DNA of 32,633 nt from Mycobacteriales bacterium (GCA_035995165.1 DASYKU010000155.1:1-32633), one strand, 5' to 3'. Counted from the first letter of the stretch, positions 16,283-23,916 are shown. The notes: generated by a model not told the origin, from the letters alone. Program-made: numbers and translations.

Positions 16283-17632
16283 TCACACCGGCTTGCGCAG
16301 CAGGACCGCGGCGGCCGTGGCGCAGGTGACGGCGGCGATCGCGGCGACCCGGGCGACGGTGAGCGCGCCGACCATGGCGGCCGGGATCACCACGACCGCG
16401 GTCGCGGCGGCGGCAAGGGCCAGGCCGGTGGCGGGGCGGTCCGGGGTCTCCGGACGGCGCGCGTGCGCGGTCTGCCAGCGGACCCGGCCGTACGCGCCGG
16501 CCAGGACGACGATGCCGGCCAGCGCGCCGGCCGTGTACGGGGCGACCCTGGGGTAGGCGAGGCCGACGTAGCAGGCCAGCGCGAGCAGCCACTGGACCCG
16601 GACGACGGCGACCAGGGCGCGGTGCCAGCCATCGGGGCCGGTGGCGCGGGTCGCGCCGTACGCGGGCTGGGGGTTCCACTCCGGGTTCTGGACGGCCGGC
16701 GGCGAGGACACCAGCCAGGCCGGGAGGCCGACCACGGCGGTGGTGACCGGGGCGGGCGCCGCACCCCAGGCCGGGTCGGGGGCGGCGTGACGGGAGCCGT
16801 TCGCCGCCGGGTCGGGCGCGCGGCGTCGACCGCCCTCCGGCGGGTCCTCCTCCGCCGCTCTGCGCCGCCCCCCGCTCGTGGGCTTCACGTACGCCGGGTC
16901 CGCTTCCGGCGCCCGCCGCCGGCCTCCGCTCGCGGGCGGATCCGCGTGCGCCGGATCGGTCTCGGGTGCCCGTCGTCGGCCTCCGCTCGGGAGCGCGTCG
17001 GCTTCGGGTGCCCGGCGCCGGCCGCCGCCGGTCGGCGGGTCGACGTAGTCCGACTCCGGGGCGCGGCGGCGGCCGCCGCTCGTGGGCGGGTCGGCGTAAG
17101 GAGGGAGGGCCAGGGCCGACGGGTCGGGATCCGGGGCGCGGCGGCGGCCGCCCGTGGGCGGGTCGGCGTAGGCGGTCGGGTCGGGGTCGGGGGCACGGCG
17201 GCGACCGCCGCTCGTCGGCGGGTCGGTGTAGGGGGTCGGGGTCGGCCCGTCGGCGGGACGGCGGGCTTCGGGGAGGGCGGCGTCCGGGGCCCGGCGGCGA
17301 CCGCCGTCGGCGGGGGTGGCGGGCCGGGGCAGGCGGGACAGCGCAGCCTGGGTGGCGAAGTCGGCCGGGTCGAGCAGCAGCGCGTGCCGGTACGCGGACT
17401 CGGCCTGCCGCGGATCGTCCAGCGCCGCCGCGACCGTCCCCACGGCCCGGTGCGAGGCCGCCGACTGCGGCGCCAGCTCGACCGCCCGGACGGCCGCGTC
17501 CCAGGCCTCCCTCGACCGCCCGGCCGCCACCAACGCTGTCGCCAGCTCGCTCCAGAGATCACCGCGTCCGGGGTCCGCGCCCAGCGCGGCGGACAGCGCG
17601 GCCACTGCCGCCGCCGGTCCGCCCCCCGTCAC
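16283..17632 (-). CDS. TPR-repeat protein with Arg-rich repeats and four membrane helices
   Basis: 449 residues of unknown function in three parts. Residues 1-105 form about three TPR-like helix pairs (for example WSELATALVAAGRSREAWDAA and AYRHALLLDPADFATQAAL), a protein-binding scaffold. Residues about 108-275 are a disordered linker with nine copies of GGRRRAP[DE] or a close variant, spaced by acidic Pro-rich stretches. The C-terminal third has four hydrophobic helices beginning near ALVAVVRVQWLLALACYVGLAYP. The charged repeats would lie on the cytoplasmic side with the TPR part. GTG 17632 has no Shine-Dalgarno, but TAATCT lies eight bases upstream. I do not recognise a named family. Confidence 0.7.
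   Translation of the reverse strand: MTGGGPAAAVAALSAALGADPGRGDLWSELATALVAAGRSREAWDAAVRAVELAPQSAASHRAVGTVAAALDDPRQAESAYRHALLLDPADFATQAALSRLPRPATPADGGRRRAPDAALPEARRPADGPTPTPYTDPPTSGGRRRAPDPDPTAYADPPTGGRRRAPDPDPSALALPPYADPPTSGGRRRAPESDYVDPPTGGGRRRAPEADALPSGGRRRAPETDPAHADPPASGGRRRAPEADPAYVKPTSGGRRRAAEEDPPEGGRRRAPDPAANGSRHAAPDPAWGAAPAPVTTAVVGLPAWLVSSPPAVQNPEWNPQPAYGATRATGPDGWHRALVAVVRVQWLLALACYVGLAYPRVAPYTAGALAGIVVLAGAYGRVRWQTAHARRPETPDRPATGLALAAAATAVVVIPAAMVGALTVARVAAIAAVTCATAAAVLLRKPV
16800..17315. repeat. Imperfect dispersed repeats coding GGRRRAP units
   Basis: Nine GC-rich units (GGGGCGCGGCGGCGGCCGCC-like on the plus strand) recur at irregular intervals and code for the Arg-rich linker of the TPR protein. 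Unit length varies, so this is a coding repeat and not a simple satellite. Confidence 0.7.
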
Positions 17633-17640
17633 GACCGATC

Positions 17641-17646
17641 AGATTA
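17641..17646 (-). promoter_or_regulatory. Putative -10 of the TPR protein gene
   Basis: TAATCT on the minus strand ends eight bases before GTG 17632. It suggests a separate, nearly leaderless transcript even though ispF lies only 21 bases upstream on the same strand. Confidence 0.35.
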
Positions 17647-17653
17647 AGACAAC

Positions 17654-18118
17654 TCAGCCCGGAAAGACGAGTGCGGTCGCGATCGCCGCCCGGCCCTCCC
17701 CGCGCCCGGTCAGCCCGAGGCCGTCGGTCGTGGTCGCGGAGAGCGACACCGGCGCCCCCACCGCGGCCGTCAGAACGGCCTCGGCCTCGGCCCGCCGCGG
17801 GCCGACCCGCGGGGTCTCGCCGACGACCTGGACCGCCACGTTCCCCGGCCGCAGGCCGGCGCCGGTGAGCAGCCGCGCGGTCTCGGCGAGCAGCGCGACG
17901 CCGGACGCGCCGGCCCAGCGCGGGTCGGACGTACCGAAGACGGAGCCGAGGTCGCCGAGCCCGGCCGCGGACAGCAGCGCGTCGCAGGCCGCATGGGCGA
18001 CGACGTCCCCGTCGGAGTGCCCGGCGCAGCCGTCGGCGCCGTCCCAGCGCAGCCCGGCCAGCCAGCACGGGCGGCCGGCCTCCACCGGATGCACGTCCAC
18101 CCCGATCCCCACTCGCAT
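17654..18118 (-). CDS. ispF: 2-C-methyl-D-erythritol 2,4-cyclodiphosphate synthase
   Basis: 154-residue enzyme that makes MEcPP in the MEP isoprenoid pathway, working as a trimer with zinc. The zinc ligands are in GVDVH (Asp8, His10) and His42 of [18 protein letters not shown] (33-38) and the C-terminal [18 protein letters not shown] are family signatures. Length is normal. ATG 18118 has no Shine-Dalgarno, but CAAGAT lies six bases upstream, suggesting a leaderless mRNA. It is divergent from an intact ispD, not downstream of it as in most actinobacteria. Confidence 0.95.
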   Translation of the reverse strand: MRVGIGVDVHPVEAGRPCWLAGLRWDGADGCAGHSDGDVVAHAACDALLSAAGLGDLGSVFGTSDPRWAGASGVALLAETARLLTGAGLRPGNVAVQVVGETPRVGPRRAEAEAVLTAAVGAPVSLSATTTDGLGLTGRGEGRAAIATALVFPG

Positions 18119-18124
18119 GGCTGC

Positions 18125-18164
18125 ATCTTGCCGGTCTGCGGATCCGCGGGTGGGCGGTTACCGT
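18125..18164. promoter_or_regulatory. Divergent leaderless promoter pair, ispF/ispD
   Basis: TACCGT (18159-18164, plus) ends six bases before the ispD GTG 18171. CAAGAT (18125-18130, minus) ends six bases before the ispF ATG 18118. The 52-base gap leaves little room for -35 boxes, so the two promoters may overlap and compete. Confidence 0.45.
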
Positions 18165-18170
18165 GCGAGC

Positions 18171-18848
18171 GTGTCCAGTGCCGCCGCCGTCGTCCTGGCC
18201 GGCGGGTCGGGGACCCGGCTGGGCGCCGAGGGCAACAAGGTCTACCTTCCGCTGGCCGGCCGCCCGCTGCTGTCCTGGGCGCTGGAGGCGTTCGCGACCG
18301 CGCCGGAGATCGGGCGGCTGGTGCTGGTCGCCCGGCCCGCCGACCGCGGTCCGGCCCGCCGGGCCGCGGCCGCGGTCACCGGCCGCGAGGTCGAGATCGT
18401 CGACGGCGGCGAGCACCGGCACGCCTCGGAGTGGGCCGCGCTGCAGCTGCTGGCCCCGGCGATCCGGGCCGGCGAGATCGACGTGGTCGCGATCCACGAC
18501 GGCGCCCGGCCGGTCGTGGCGCCCGCGCTGGTCGCCGCCACGGTCGCGGCCGCGCGGGAGCACGGGGCCGCGGTCCCGGGCGTACCGCTGGCCGACGTCG
18601 CCGACCACGAGCTGCACCCGGTCGGCGGCACGCTGGTCCGGGTGCAGACGCCGCAGGCGTTCCGGGCCGCCCTCCTGCTGGACGCGTACGAGCGGGCCGA
18701 GCGGGACGGGTTCGCCGGCACCGACACCGCCGCCTGTGTCGAGCGGTACGCGGGGATCGGCGTGCACTGCATCCCGGGCGACCCGCGCAACGTGAAGGTG
18801 ACCTACCGGCCCGACCTGGCCCTGGCCGAGCACCTGCTCCGGGGTTAG
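18171..18848 (+). CDS. ispD: 2-C-methyl-D-erythritol 4-phosphate cytidylyltransferase (IspD/TarI type)
   Basis: 225-residue nucleotidyltransferase that couples CTP with MEP. The N-terminal signature VLAGGSGTRLG is followed by Lys23 in NKVYLPLAGRP, the counterpart of E. coli Lys27. Further motifs are AIHDGARPVV, RVQTPQAF, FAGTDTAAC and GDPRNVKVTY with Lys209, the counterpart of Lys213. The usual RQ-SV-AL motif reads RHASEWAAL. All expected catalytic residues are present, so it is the likely working IspD. It is on the strand opposite to ispF and carD and converges with the degenerate IspD-like gene. A TarI-like substrate cannot be excluded. Confidence 0.88.
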   Translation: MSSAAAVVLAGGSGTRLGAEGNKVYLPLAGRPLLSWALEAFATAPEIGRLVLVARPADRGPARRAAAAVTGREVEIVDGGEHRHASEWAALQLLAPAIRAGEIDVVAIHDGARPVVAPALVAATVAAAREHGAAVPGVPLADVADHELHPVGGTLVRVQTPQAFRAALLLDAYERAERDGFAGTDTAACVERYAGIGVHCIPGDPRNVKVTYRPDLALAEHLLRG

Positions 18849-19408
18849 CCCCGGGCGGCCCGGACGGCCCGGACGGCGGCCGCGAACTCCAGGTCCCGGG
18901 CGTCGTGCACCGGCACCGAGTCCGGCGTACCCAGCACCGTGACGACCCCGGACCCGGCTGGGATCAGCGGGTCCTCCGCCGCGCAGGACCGGTGCGCCGC
19001 CCGCAGCAGCGCACCCCGTACGGCCCGGGGGAACTGCTCCTGCACCAGCGACTCGCGCGGCACCGTACGGACGATGAGGCCGGCGTCGTCGACCTCCTTG
19101 ACCGTCTCGGTCACCTCGACCACCGGCAGCGCCGCGTCGGCGCCGGCCCGGACCGCGGCCAGCACCGCGACCACCAGCGACGGCGGCGCCAGCGGCCGGT
19201 GTACGTCGTGCAGCACGACGATGTCCGCGTCGTCGACCCGCGACAAGGCCGCGTGCAGGGCGTCGTGGGCCGAGGAGCCGGACGCCAGAACGACAGAATC
19301 GACCACACCGCTCCCGCGTAGCGCGGAAGCGGCGTGATCGATCAACGTCTTGCCATCGAGAGGCCCGGGATCCTCCCCGTACGCCAGGACGACGCCGGTG
19401 ACGATCAC
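18845..19408 (-). CDS. IspD-like protein with lost catalytic motifs
   Basis: 187 residues starting at GTG 19408, 13 bases after the carD stop, the position where actinobacteria usually carry ispD. The fold is recognisable: VVLHDVHRPLAPPSLV, VVEVTETVKEVD, RTVPRESLVQEQFPRAV and a DARDLEFAAAV tail. The CTP-binding signature G-G-R-G is replaced by GVVLAYGEDPGPLDGK, the following Lys is not in place, TD-A near the end has become EDP, and the N-K-T lysine motif reads DSVPVHD. It is about 40 residues shorter than active enzymes. It is therefore probably inactive as a cytidylyltransferase, kept for another role or decaying. It ends overlapping the intact ispD stop by four bases. Confidence 0.8.
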   Translation of the reverse strand: MIVTGVVLAYGEDPGPLDGKTLIDHAASALRGSGVVDSVVLASGSSAHDALHAALSRVDDADIVVLHDVHRPLAPPSLVVAVLAAVRAGADAALPVVEVTETVKEVDDAGLIVRTVPRESLVQEQFPRAVRGALLRAAHRSCAAEDPLIPAGSGVVTVLGTPDSVPVHDARDLEFAAAVRAVRAARG

Positions 19409-19421
19409 GGACCCGCGCTCG

Positions 19422-19904
19422 TCAGGACGCGAGGACCTCGTCGAGCAGGACCTCGGCCTTGTCCTCGTTGGTGCCCTCGGCGAGCGCGAGCTCGCTGACC
19501 AGGATCTGCCGGGCCTTGGAGAGCATGCGCTTCTCCCCCGCGGACAGGCCGCGCTCCCGGTCACGCCGCCACAGGTCGCGAACGACCTCGGCCACCTTGT
19601 TCACGTCGCCGGAGGCGAGCTTCTCGAGGTTGGCCTTGTAACGCCGCGACCAGTTGGTCGGCTCCTCCGTGTGAGGTGCGCGCAGGACCTCGAAGACCTT
19701 GTCCAGGCCTTCCTGACCGACGACGTCGCGGACACCGACGATCTCGGCGTTCGCGGACGGCACCTCGATCGTCAGGTCGCCCTGGGCTACCTTGAGGACG
19801 AGGTAGATCTTTTCCTCGCCCTTGATCACGCGGGTCCTGATGGCCTCGATGACAGCTGCCCCGTGGTGCGGGTAGACGACGGTCTCGCCGACCTTGAAAA
19901 CCAT
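19422..19904 (-). CDS. carD: CarD-family RNA polymerase-binding regulator
   Basis: 160-residue global regulator that binds the RNA polymerase beta subunit and stabilises open promoter complexes, above all at rRNA promoters. The N-terminal Tudor-like interaction domain (1-55) begins [20 protein letters not shown] and keeps Arg25. The helical DNA-binding part keeps Trp85 in [15 protein letters not shown], the residue that wedges into the promoter fork in M. tuberculosis CarD. ATG 19904 is used because longer readings are atypical and AAAGGGG lies nine bases upstream. The downstream partner is the degenerate IspD-like gene. Confidence 0.95.
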   Translation of the reverse strand: MVFKVGETVVYPHHGAAVIEAIRTRVIKGEEKIYLVLKVAQGDLTIEVPSANAEIVGVRDVVGQEGLDKVFEVLRAPHTEEPTNWSRRYKANLEKLASGDVNKVAEVVRDLWRRDRERGLSAGEKRMLSKARQILVSELALAEGTNEDKAEVLLDEVLAS

Positions 19905-19932
19905 GTGTCTGTGACCCCTTTCGCTACACCCC

Positions 19933-19938
19933 AGAATA
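19933..19938 (-). promoter_or_regulatory. Putative -10 of carD
   Basis: TATTCT on the minus strand would start transcription about 22 bases before ATG 19904, leaving room for the AAAGGGG ribosome-binding site. No good -35 was found, which is common for promoters that depend on activators. Confidence 0.4.
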
Positions 19939-20137
19939 ACACGACGCGGAGCCGACCTCACCATCTACGATCCACGTTTCTGCAGGTCAGGACCACGGGC
20001 TGGGTAAGGCGGGGGGTTGACAAGCGGAGATCCGCGTGCTGCCGGGGTCCGTACGGACCGGGCGGAAGCCGATCTCCGTGGACAATCGGGCGAGCCGGTA
20101 CGTTGCGCCCACCGCGGCGCGAGCGGAGAGTGGACGA

Positions 20138-20848
20138 GTGCGCCGTGATGACGACGACGACCGGTCCGGTGAGGCCGGTGGGGCTTCCTGGGTCGACCGG
20201 ATCGTCGTCCCCGACGACATCAGCGAGCTGGACGCCGAGGTCCGGGCCCTGCGCCGGGAGCGCCGGGTGCAACGCCGGCGCGGCCGGCTGCGGCGGCTGA
20301 CCGCCCCGGGCCGGACGACCGCGCCGATGGTGCTGGTCGCCGTGCTGCTGATCGCGGGGGTGGCCGGGCTGCTGGTGCTCTTCCAGCCGCGCCGGACCGC
20401 CGGCACCGTCACCACCCTCGGCGTGGCCCAGACCGACCCGCTGCCCGACGTGATCGTCCGGATGCGGGACGGCAGCCCGCGCCGGATCCGCGGGTTCCGG
20501 CCCGGCGTGTTCGCGCTGGCCCCGGACGGCTGCGGTTGCGACACCGCGCTGGCCGGCGCCGGCGCCGCCGCCCGCCGGCACAACGTGAACTTCTACCTCG
20601 TCGACCGGACCCTGCCGACGCTCCCGGCCGGGCTGACCGACGCGACCGCGACCCGGCTGGCCGAGCCGACCGGCACGGTCGCGCAGCGCTACAACGCGGA
20701 GAAGGACGGCAGGCGGGTGCCCGGCGGCCCGGTGCTGGTGCTCGTCACCGGCGGCGGCCAGATCCAGCGGGTGCTGCCGGGAGCGTCCATCCAGACGCTG
20801 GACAGCGAGCTCGACCAGCTCGTACCCGAGGCCGCACCGGCAAGCTGA
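20138..20848 (+). CDS. Membrane-anchored thioredoxin-fold-like protein of unknown function
   Basis: 236 residues. An acidic N-terminus (DDDDDR) and an Arg-rich coiled stretch (VRALRRERRVQRRRGRLRR) precede one membrane helix (APMVLVAVLLIAGVAGLLVLF), so the C-terminal part faces outward. That part reads GVFALAPDGCGCDTALAGA, then NVNFYLVD and GGPVLVLVTGGGQIQRVLPG, a strand order like thioredoxins, with Cys-Gly-Cys in place of CxxC. GTG 20138 is chosen for its position after GGAGAG; GTG 20036 is possible. I cannot name the family. It lies between carD and a UbiA gene, with no clear partner. Confidence 0.65.
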   Translation: MRRDDDDDRSGEAGGASWVDRIVVPDDISELDAEVRALRRERRVQRRRGRLRRLTAPGRTTAPMVLVAVLLIAGVAGLLVLFQPRRTAGTVTTLGVAQTDPLPDVIVRMRDGSPRRIRGFRPGVFALAPDGCGCDTALAGAGAAARRHNVNFYLVDRTLPTLPAGLTDATATRLAEPTGTVAQRYNAEKDGRRVPGGPVLVLVTGGGQIQRVLPGASIQTLDSELDQLVPEAAPAS

Positions 20849-20860
20849 GCCGCCGGTCTC

Positions 20861-20866
20861 TACGGT
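20861..20866 (+). promoter_or_regulatory. Leaderless -10 of the UbiA gene
   Basis: TACGGT ends exactly six bases before GTG 20873, with no Shine-Dalgarno between. Confidence 0.5.
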
Positions 20867-20872
20867 CTGCCC

Positions 20873-21694
20873 GTGGGGACCCTGCGTGGGCTGGTCCGGG
20901 CCTGCCATCCGGAGCCGACCGCCGCCGTGACCGCGGTGGCGGCGGCGCTGGCGGCCGCGGTCGGGCGCGGGGTCGGCGGGACGGTCGCGGTCGCCGCCGC
21001 GGTGCTGGCCGGGCAGCTCTCGGTCGGCTGGATGAACGACTACCTCGACCGGGACCGCGACGTCCGGGTCCGGCGGGCGGACAAGCCGCTGGCCGCCGGG
21101 GCGCTGACGGCGGCGACGCTGCGGGCCGCGATGCTGGTGGCCGCGGTCGCGGTGGTGCCGCTGTCGCTGCTGTCCGGGTGGCAGGCCGGCTCGCTGCACC
21201 TGGTCGCGGTGCTCTCGGCCTGGTCGTACAACCTGCGACTGAAACGGAGCGTGCTCTCGGTCCTGCCGTACGGGGTCTCGTTCGGGCTGCTGCCGGCGTT
21301 CGTCACCGCCGGGCTGCCGGGGCACCCGGTGTTCGGCTGGCTGGTCGCCGCGGGCGCGCTGCTCGGCACGGGCGCGCACTTCGCCAACGTGCTGCCGGAC
21401 ATCGCCGACGACCTGGCCACCGGCGTACGGGGGCTGCCGCACCGGCTCGGCCCGACCGGCTCCCGGGTCGCCGCCGGGCTGCTGCTGACCGCCGCCTCGG
21501 TGGTGCTCGCGCTGGGACCGCCGGGTCCGCCCGGGGTGCTCGGGGCCGGCGCCGTGGTGGTGGCCGTGGTCTGCGGGGTGGGCGCCGCGGTGCTGGGCCG
21601 GCGGCCGGGATCGCGGGCGGCGTTCCTGGGCGTGCTGGTCGTCGCGGCGGTGGACGTCGCGCTGCTGGTCGGGTCGGGAACCGCTTTGCGCTGA
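20873..21694 (+). CDS. UbiA-family prenyltransferase
   Basis: 273-residue integral membrane enzyme that transfers a prenyl chain to an aromatic or related acceptor. The two Asp-rich Mg-diphosphate motifs are present: NDYLDRDRDVRVRRADKPL and the second loop DIADDLATGVRGLP. About eight hydrophobic helices fill the rest. The acceptor (menaquinone, decaprenyl-ribose or other) cannot be deduced. GTG 20873 is supported by the TACGGT box six bases upstream. It sits between unrelated genes, 24 bases after the previous stop, and probably has its own leaderless transcript. Confidence 0.85.
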   Translation: MGTLRGLVRACHPEPTAAVTAVAAALAAAVGRGVGGTVAVAAAVLAGQLSVGWMNDYLDRDRDVRVRRADKPLAAGALTAATLRAAMLVAAVAVVPLSLLSGWQAGSLHLVAVLSAWSYNLRLKRSVLSVLPYGVSFGLLPAFVTAGLPGHPVFGWLVAAGALLGTGAHFANVLPDIADDLATGVRGLPHRLGPTGSRVAAGLLLTAASVVLALGPPGPPGVLGAGAVVVAVVCGVGAAVLGRRPGSRAAFLGVLVVAAVDVALLVGSGTALR

Positions 21695-21724
21695 CCTGCG
21701 CGGGTAGGCCGGGAGCGCCGCCGC

Positions 21725-21730
21725 TACGCT
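21725..21730 (+). promoter_or_regulatory. Putative -10 of the LpqE-like gene
   Basis: TACGCT would start transcription about 36 bases before the gene, which unlike its neighbours has a clear AGGAGG. Confidence 0.35.
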
Positions 21731-21772
21731 GACGGCTCGACGTTCCGCCCGTACGACAGGAGGCCGGTGGCC

Positions 21773-22510
21773 GTGATCCGCTCGACGTCCCGGTCCGCGC
21801 TGGCCGGGCTGGTTGTCGTGGGCGGGCTCGCGCTCGCCGGCTGCGGTGCGGGGCAGATCGCGCAGACCGCCGAGCAGCACCCCACCGTCGACGGCAGCAT
21901 GGCCGAGGTCGGCCAGCTGTCGATCCGCGACGCCGCGCTGGAATACCCGACCGACGGCCTCTACGACAAGGGCGCGACCGCGCGGCTGCGGATGGTGATC
22001 ACCAACCAGGGCATCGCCAGCGACACGCTGACGTCGGTGACGTCGCCCGCGGCGGACAGCGTCGCGATCACCGACCCGTCGGCCACGGCCGCGCCGGGCA
22101 GCGACTCGCCGTCGGCGAGCGCGTCCGCCTCGGACAGCGCCTCCCCGTCCGACACGGCGTCCGGCTCGGCCTCGCCGTCGGACACCGCGTCCGGCTCCGC
22201 GTCCCCTTCCGACAGCGCGTCCGGCTCCGCGTCCCCGTCCGGCAGCGCGTCCGCGTCGCCGACCGAGAGCCCGACGCCGACCGCGGCGGCGCCGGCGCAG
22301 ATCTCGATCCCGGCCAACGGGTACGTCTCGTTCGCCGACGACGGCCCGTCGGTGGTGCTGACCGACCTGACCGAGAAGCTCTACCCGGCCCAGTCCCTGC
22401 AGGTGACGCTGACCTTCCAGAAGGCCGGCCCGGTGACGCTGACGATCGCGGTCGGCGTGCCCACCGGTCAGGTCTCGCTGGCGCCGACCGTGACCCCCGC
22501 CGAGGGCTAG
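21773..22510 (+). CDS. lpqE: LpqE-like lipoprotein with Ser/Ala/Pro repeat insert
   Basis: 245-residue exported lipoprotein. The signal ends in the lipobox LALAGC (Cys24). The sequence just after it, GCGAGQIAQTAEQ, closely matches M. tuberculosis LpqE as I recall it (GCGAGQISQTANQ), and the gene is likewise just upstream of radA. The rest is a beta-rich domain (RMVITNQG..., LQVTLTFQKAGPVTLTIAV). About residues 106-165 are a Ser/Ala/Pro/Asp repeat that splits this domain and is absent from the mycobacterial protein. GTG 21773 is nine bases after GGAGG; GTG 21767 is three bases after it. Function is unknown. Confidence 0.82.
   Translation: MIRSTSRSALAGLVVVGGLALAGCGAGQIAQTAEQHPTVDGSMAEVGQLSIRDAALEYPTDGLYDKGATARLRMVITNQGIASDTLTSVTSPAADSVAITDPSATAAPGSDSPSASASASDSASPSDTASGSASPSDTASGSASPSDSASGSASPSGSASASPTESPTPTAAAPAQISIPANGYVSFADDGPSVVLTDLTEKLYPAQSLQVTLTFQKAGPVTLTIAVGVPTGQVSLAPTVTPAEG
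22142..22255. repeat. 30-base tandem repeats in the lipoprotein gene
   Basis: Three full 30-base units (22142-22171, 22172-22201, 22202-22231) and a shorter fourth encode SPSDTASGSA-type decapeptides. They are in frame, so slippage would vary linker length. Confidence 0.85.
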
Positions 22511-22535
22511 CCCCGGTTCTGTCGGACCGCCCGGC

Positions 22536-22541
22536 TACGTT
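22536..22541 (+). promoter_or_regulatory. Leaderless -10 of radA
   Basis: TACGTT ends seven bases before GTG 22549; no Shine-Dalgarno is visible. Confidence 0.5.
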
Positions 22542-22548
22542 CTCGGCC

Positions 22549-23916
22549 GTGGCGAAGACGCGGGATCGGGCGGCGTACAAGTGCTCGGAGTGCGGGCACA
22601 CCCCGCCCCGGTGGGTGGGCCGCTGCCCGGAGTGCCAGGCCTGGGGGTCCGTCGGTGAGGTCGGGGCCGGGCCGGTCGGCCTGCGCCCGCTGAGCGCCGC
22701 GGTCACCGCCGGCGTCGTCACCGCGCCCGCCCGGCCCATCGCCGAGATCGACGTCGAGGCGGCCCGGGCCCGGCCGACCGGCCTCGGCGAGCTGGACCGG
22801 GTGCTCGGCGGCGGTCTCGTCCCCGGCGCGGTGCTGCTGCTGGCCGGCGAGCCCGGGGTCGGCAAGTCCACCCTGCTGCTGGAGGTGGCCAAGCACTACG
22901 CGGCCGGCGGCACCGCGCTGGTCGTCACGGGCGAGGAGTCCGCGGCCCAGGTCCGGCTGCGGGCCGAGCGGACTGGCGCCCTGCACCCGCGGCTCTACCT
23001 GGCCGCGGAGACCGACCTGGCCGCGCTGCTGGCGCACGTCGACGCGGTCGAGCCGGGCCTGCTGGTGGTCGACTCGGTGCAGACGATCGCCTCCCCGGTG
23101 GTGGAGGGCACGGCCGGCGGCGTGACCCAGGTCCGCGCGGTCGCGGCCGCGCTGATCGCCGTGGCGAAGGCCCGCGGGATGGCGACCGTGCTGGTCGGGC
23201 ACGTGACCAAGGACGGCGCGATCGCCGGGCCGCGGGTGCTGGAGCACCTGGTCGACGTGGTGCTGCAGTTCGAGGGCGACCGGCACTCGACGCTGCGGCT
23301 GGTCCGGGCGACGAAGAACCGGTTCGGCCCGGCCGACGAGGTCGGCTGCTTCGAGCTGACCGACGGCGGGATCGAGGGGCTGCCGGACCCGTCCGGCCTG
23401 TTCCTGTCCCGGCGTACGGAGCCGGTGGCCGGCACCTGCGTGACCGTGACCGTGGAGGGCCGCCGGCCGCTGCTGGCCGAGGTGCAGGCGCTGGTGGCCC
23501 GGTCCACCCTGGCGACCCCGCGGCGGGCCGTGAGCGGGCTGGACTCGGCCCGGGTGGCGATGGTGCTGGCCGTGCTGGAGCGGCGCGGCCGGGTCAAGCT
23601 GGGCGACGACGACGTGTTCACCGCGACCGTCGGCGGCGTCCGGGTGACCGAGCCCGCCGCCGACCTGGCGCTGGCGCTCGCGGTCGCCTCCGCGGCCCGG
23701 GACGCGCCGATCCCGACCGCGACCGTGGTGCTCGGCGAGGTCGGGCTGTCCGGCGAGGTCCGCCCGGTCGGCGCGGTCGGCCGGCGGCTGGCCGAGGCGG
23801 CCCGGCTCGGCTTCACCGCCGCGCTGGTGCCGCCGGAGCCCGGGCCGGTGCCGCCGGGGATGCGCGTCACCGAGGTCGCCGACCTCGGTGCCGCGCTGCG
23901 CACCCTCCCGCGCTGA
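22549..23916 (+). CDS. radA: DNA repair protein RadA (Sms)
   Basis: 455-residue branch-migration helicase that helps RecA process recombination intermediates. The N-terminal zinc finger uses Cys12, Cys15, Cys26 and Cys29. The RecA-like ATPase has Walker A GEPGVGKST (100-108), Walker B LLVVDSVQT and the RadA-specific KNRFG motif (256-260). The C-terminal Lon-protease-like domain contains LGEVGLSGEVRPV. Length is normal. GTG 22549 gives the typical start MAKTRDRAAYKCSECG. In mycobacteria radA sits directly before disA; here a 1.8-kb sigma factor unit lies between. Confidence 0.96.
   Translation: MAKTRDRAAYKCSECGHTPPRWVGRCPECQAWGSVGEVGAGPVGLRPLSAAVTAGVVTAPARPIAEIDVEAARARPTGLGELDRVLGGGLVPGAVLLLAGEPGVGKSTLLLEVAKHYAAGGTALVVTGEESAAQVRLRAERTGALHPRLYLAAETDLAALLAHVDAVEPGLLVVDSVQTIASPVVEGTAGGVTQVRAVAAALIAVAKARGMATVLVGHVTKDGAIAGPRVLEHLVDVVLQFEGDRHSTLRLVRATKNRFGPADEVGCFELTDGGIEGLPDPSGLFLSRRTEPVAGTCVTVTVEGRRPLLAEVQALVARSTLATPRRAVSGLDSARVAMVLAVLERRGRVKLGDDDVFTATVGGVRVTEPAADLALALAVASAARDAPIPTATVVLGEVGLSGEVRPVGAVGRRLAEAARLGFTAALVPPEPGPVPPGMRVTEVADLGAALRTLPR

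Noticed and set aside
16800-17315. CRISPR or satellite array
   Set aside because: The repeats are irregular, purely coding and of variable unit length; no cas genes are near.
18845-19408. Calling the carD-side IspD-like frame a pseudogene
   Set aside because: The frame is intact with a sensible start and spacing after carD, so it is reported as a coding gene with lost catalytic motifs.
20017-20045. TTGACA at 20017-20022 as a promoter for the thioredoxin-like gene
   Set aside because: No TAnnnT or TATAAT-like -10 lies 16-19 bases downstream.
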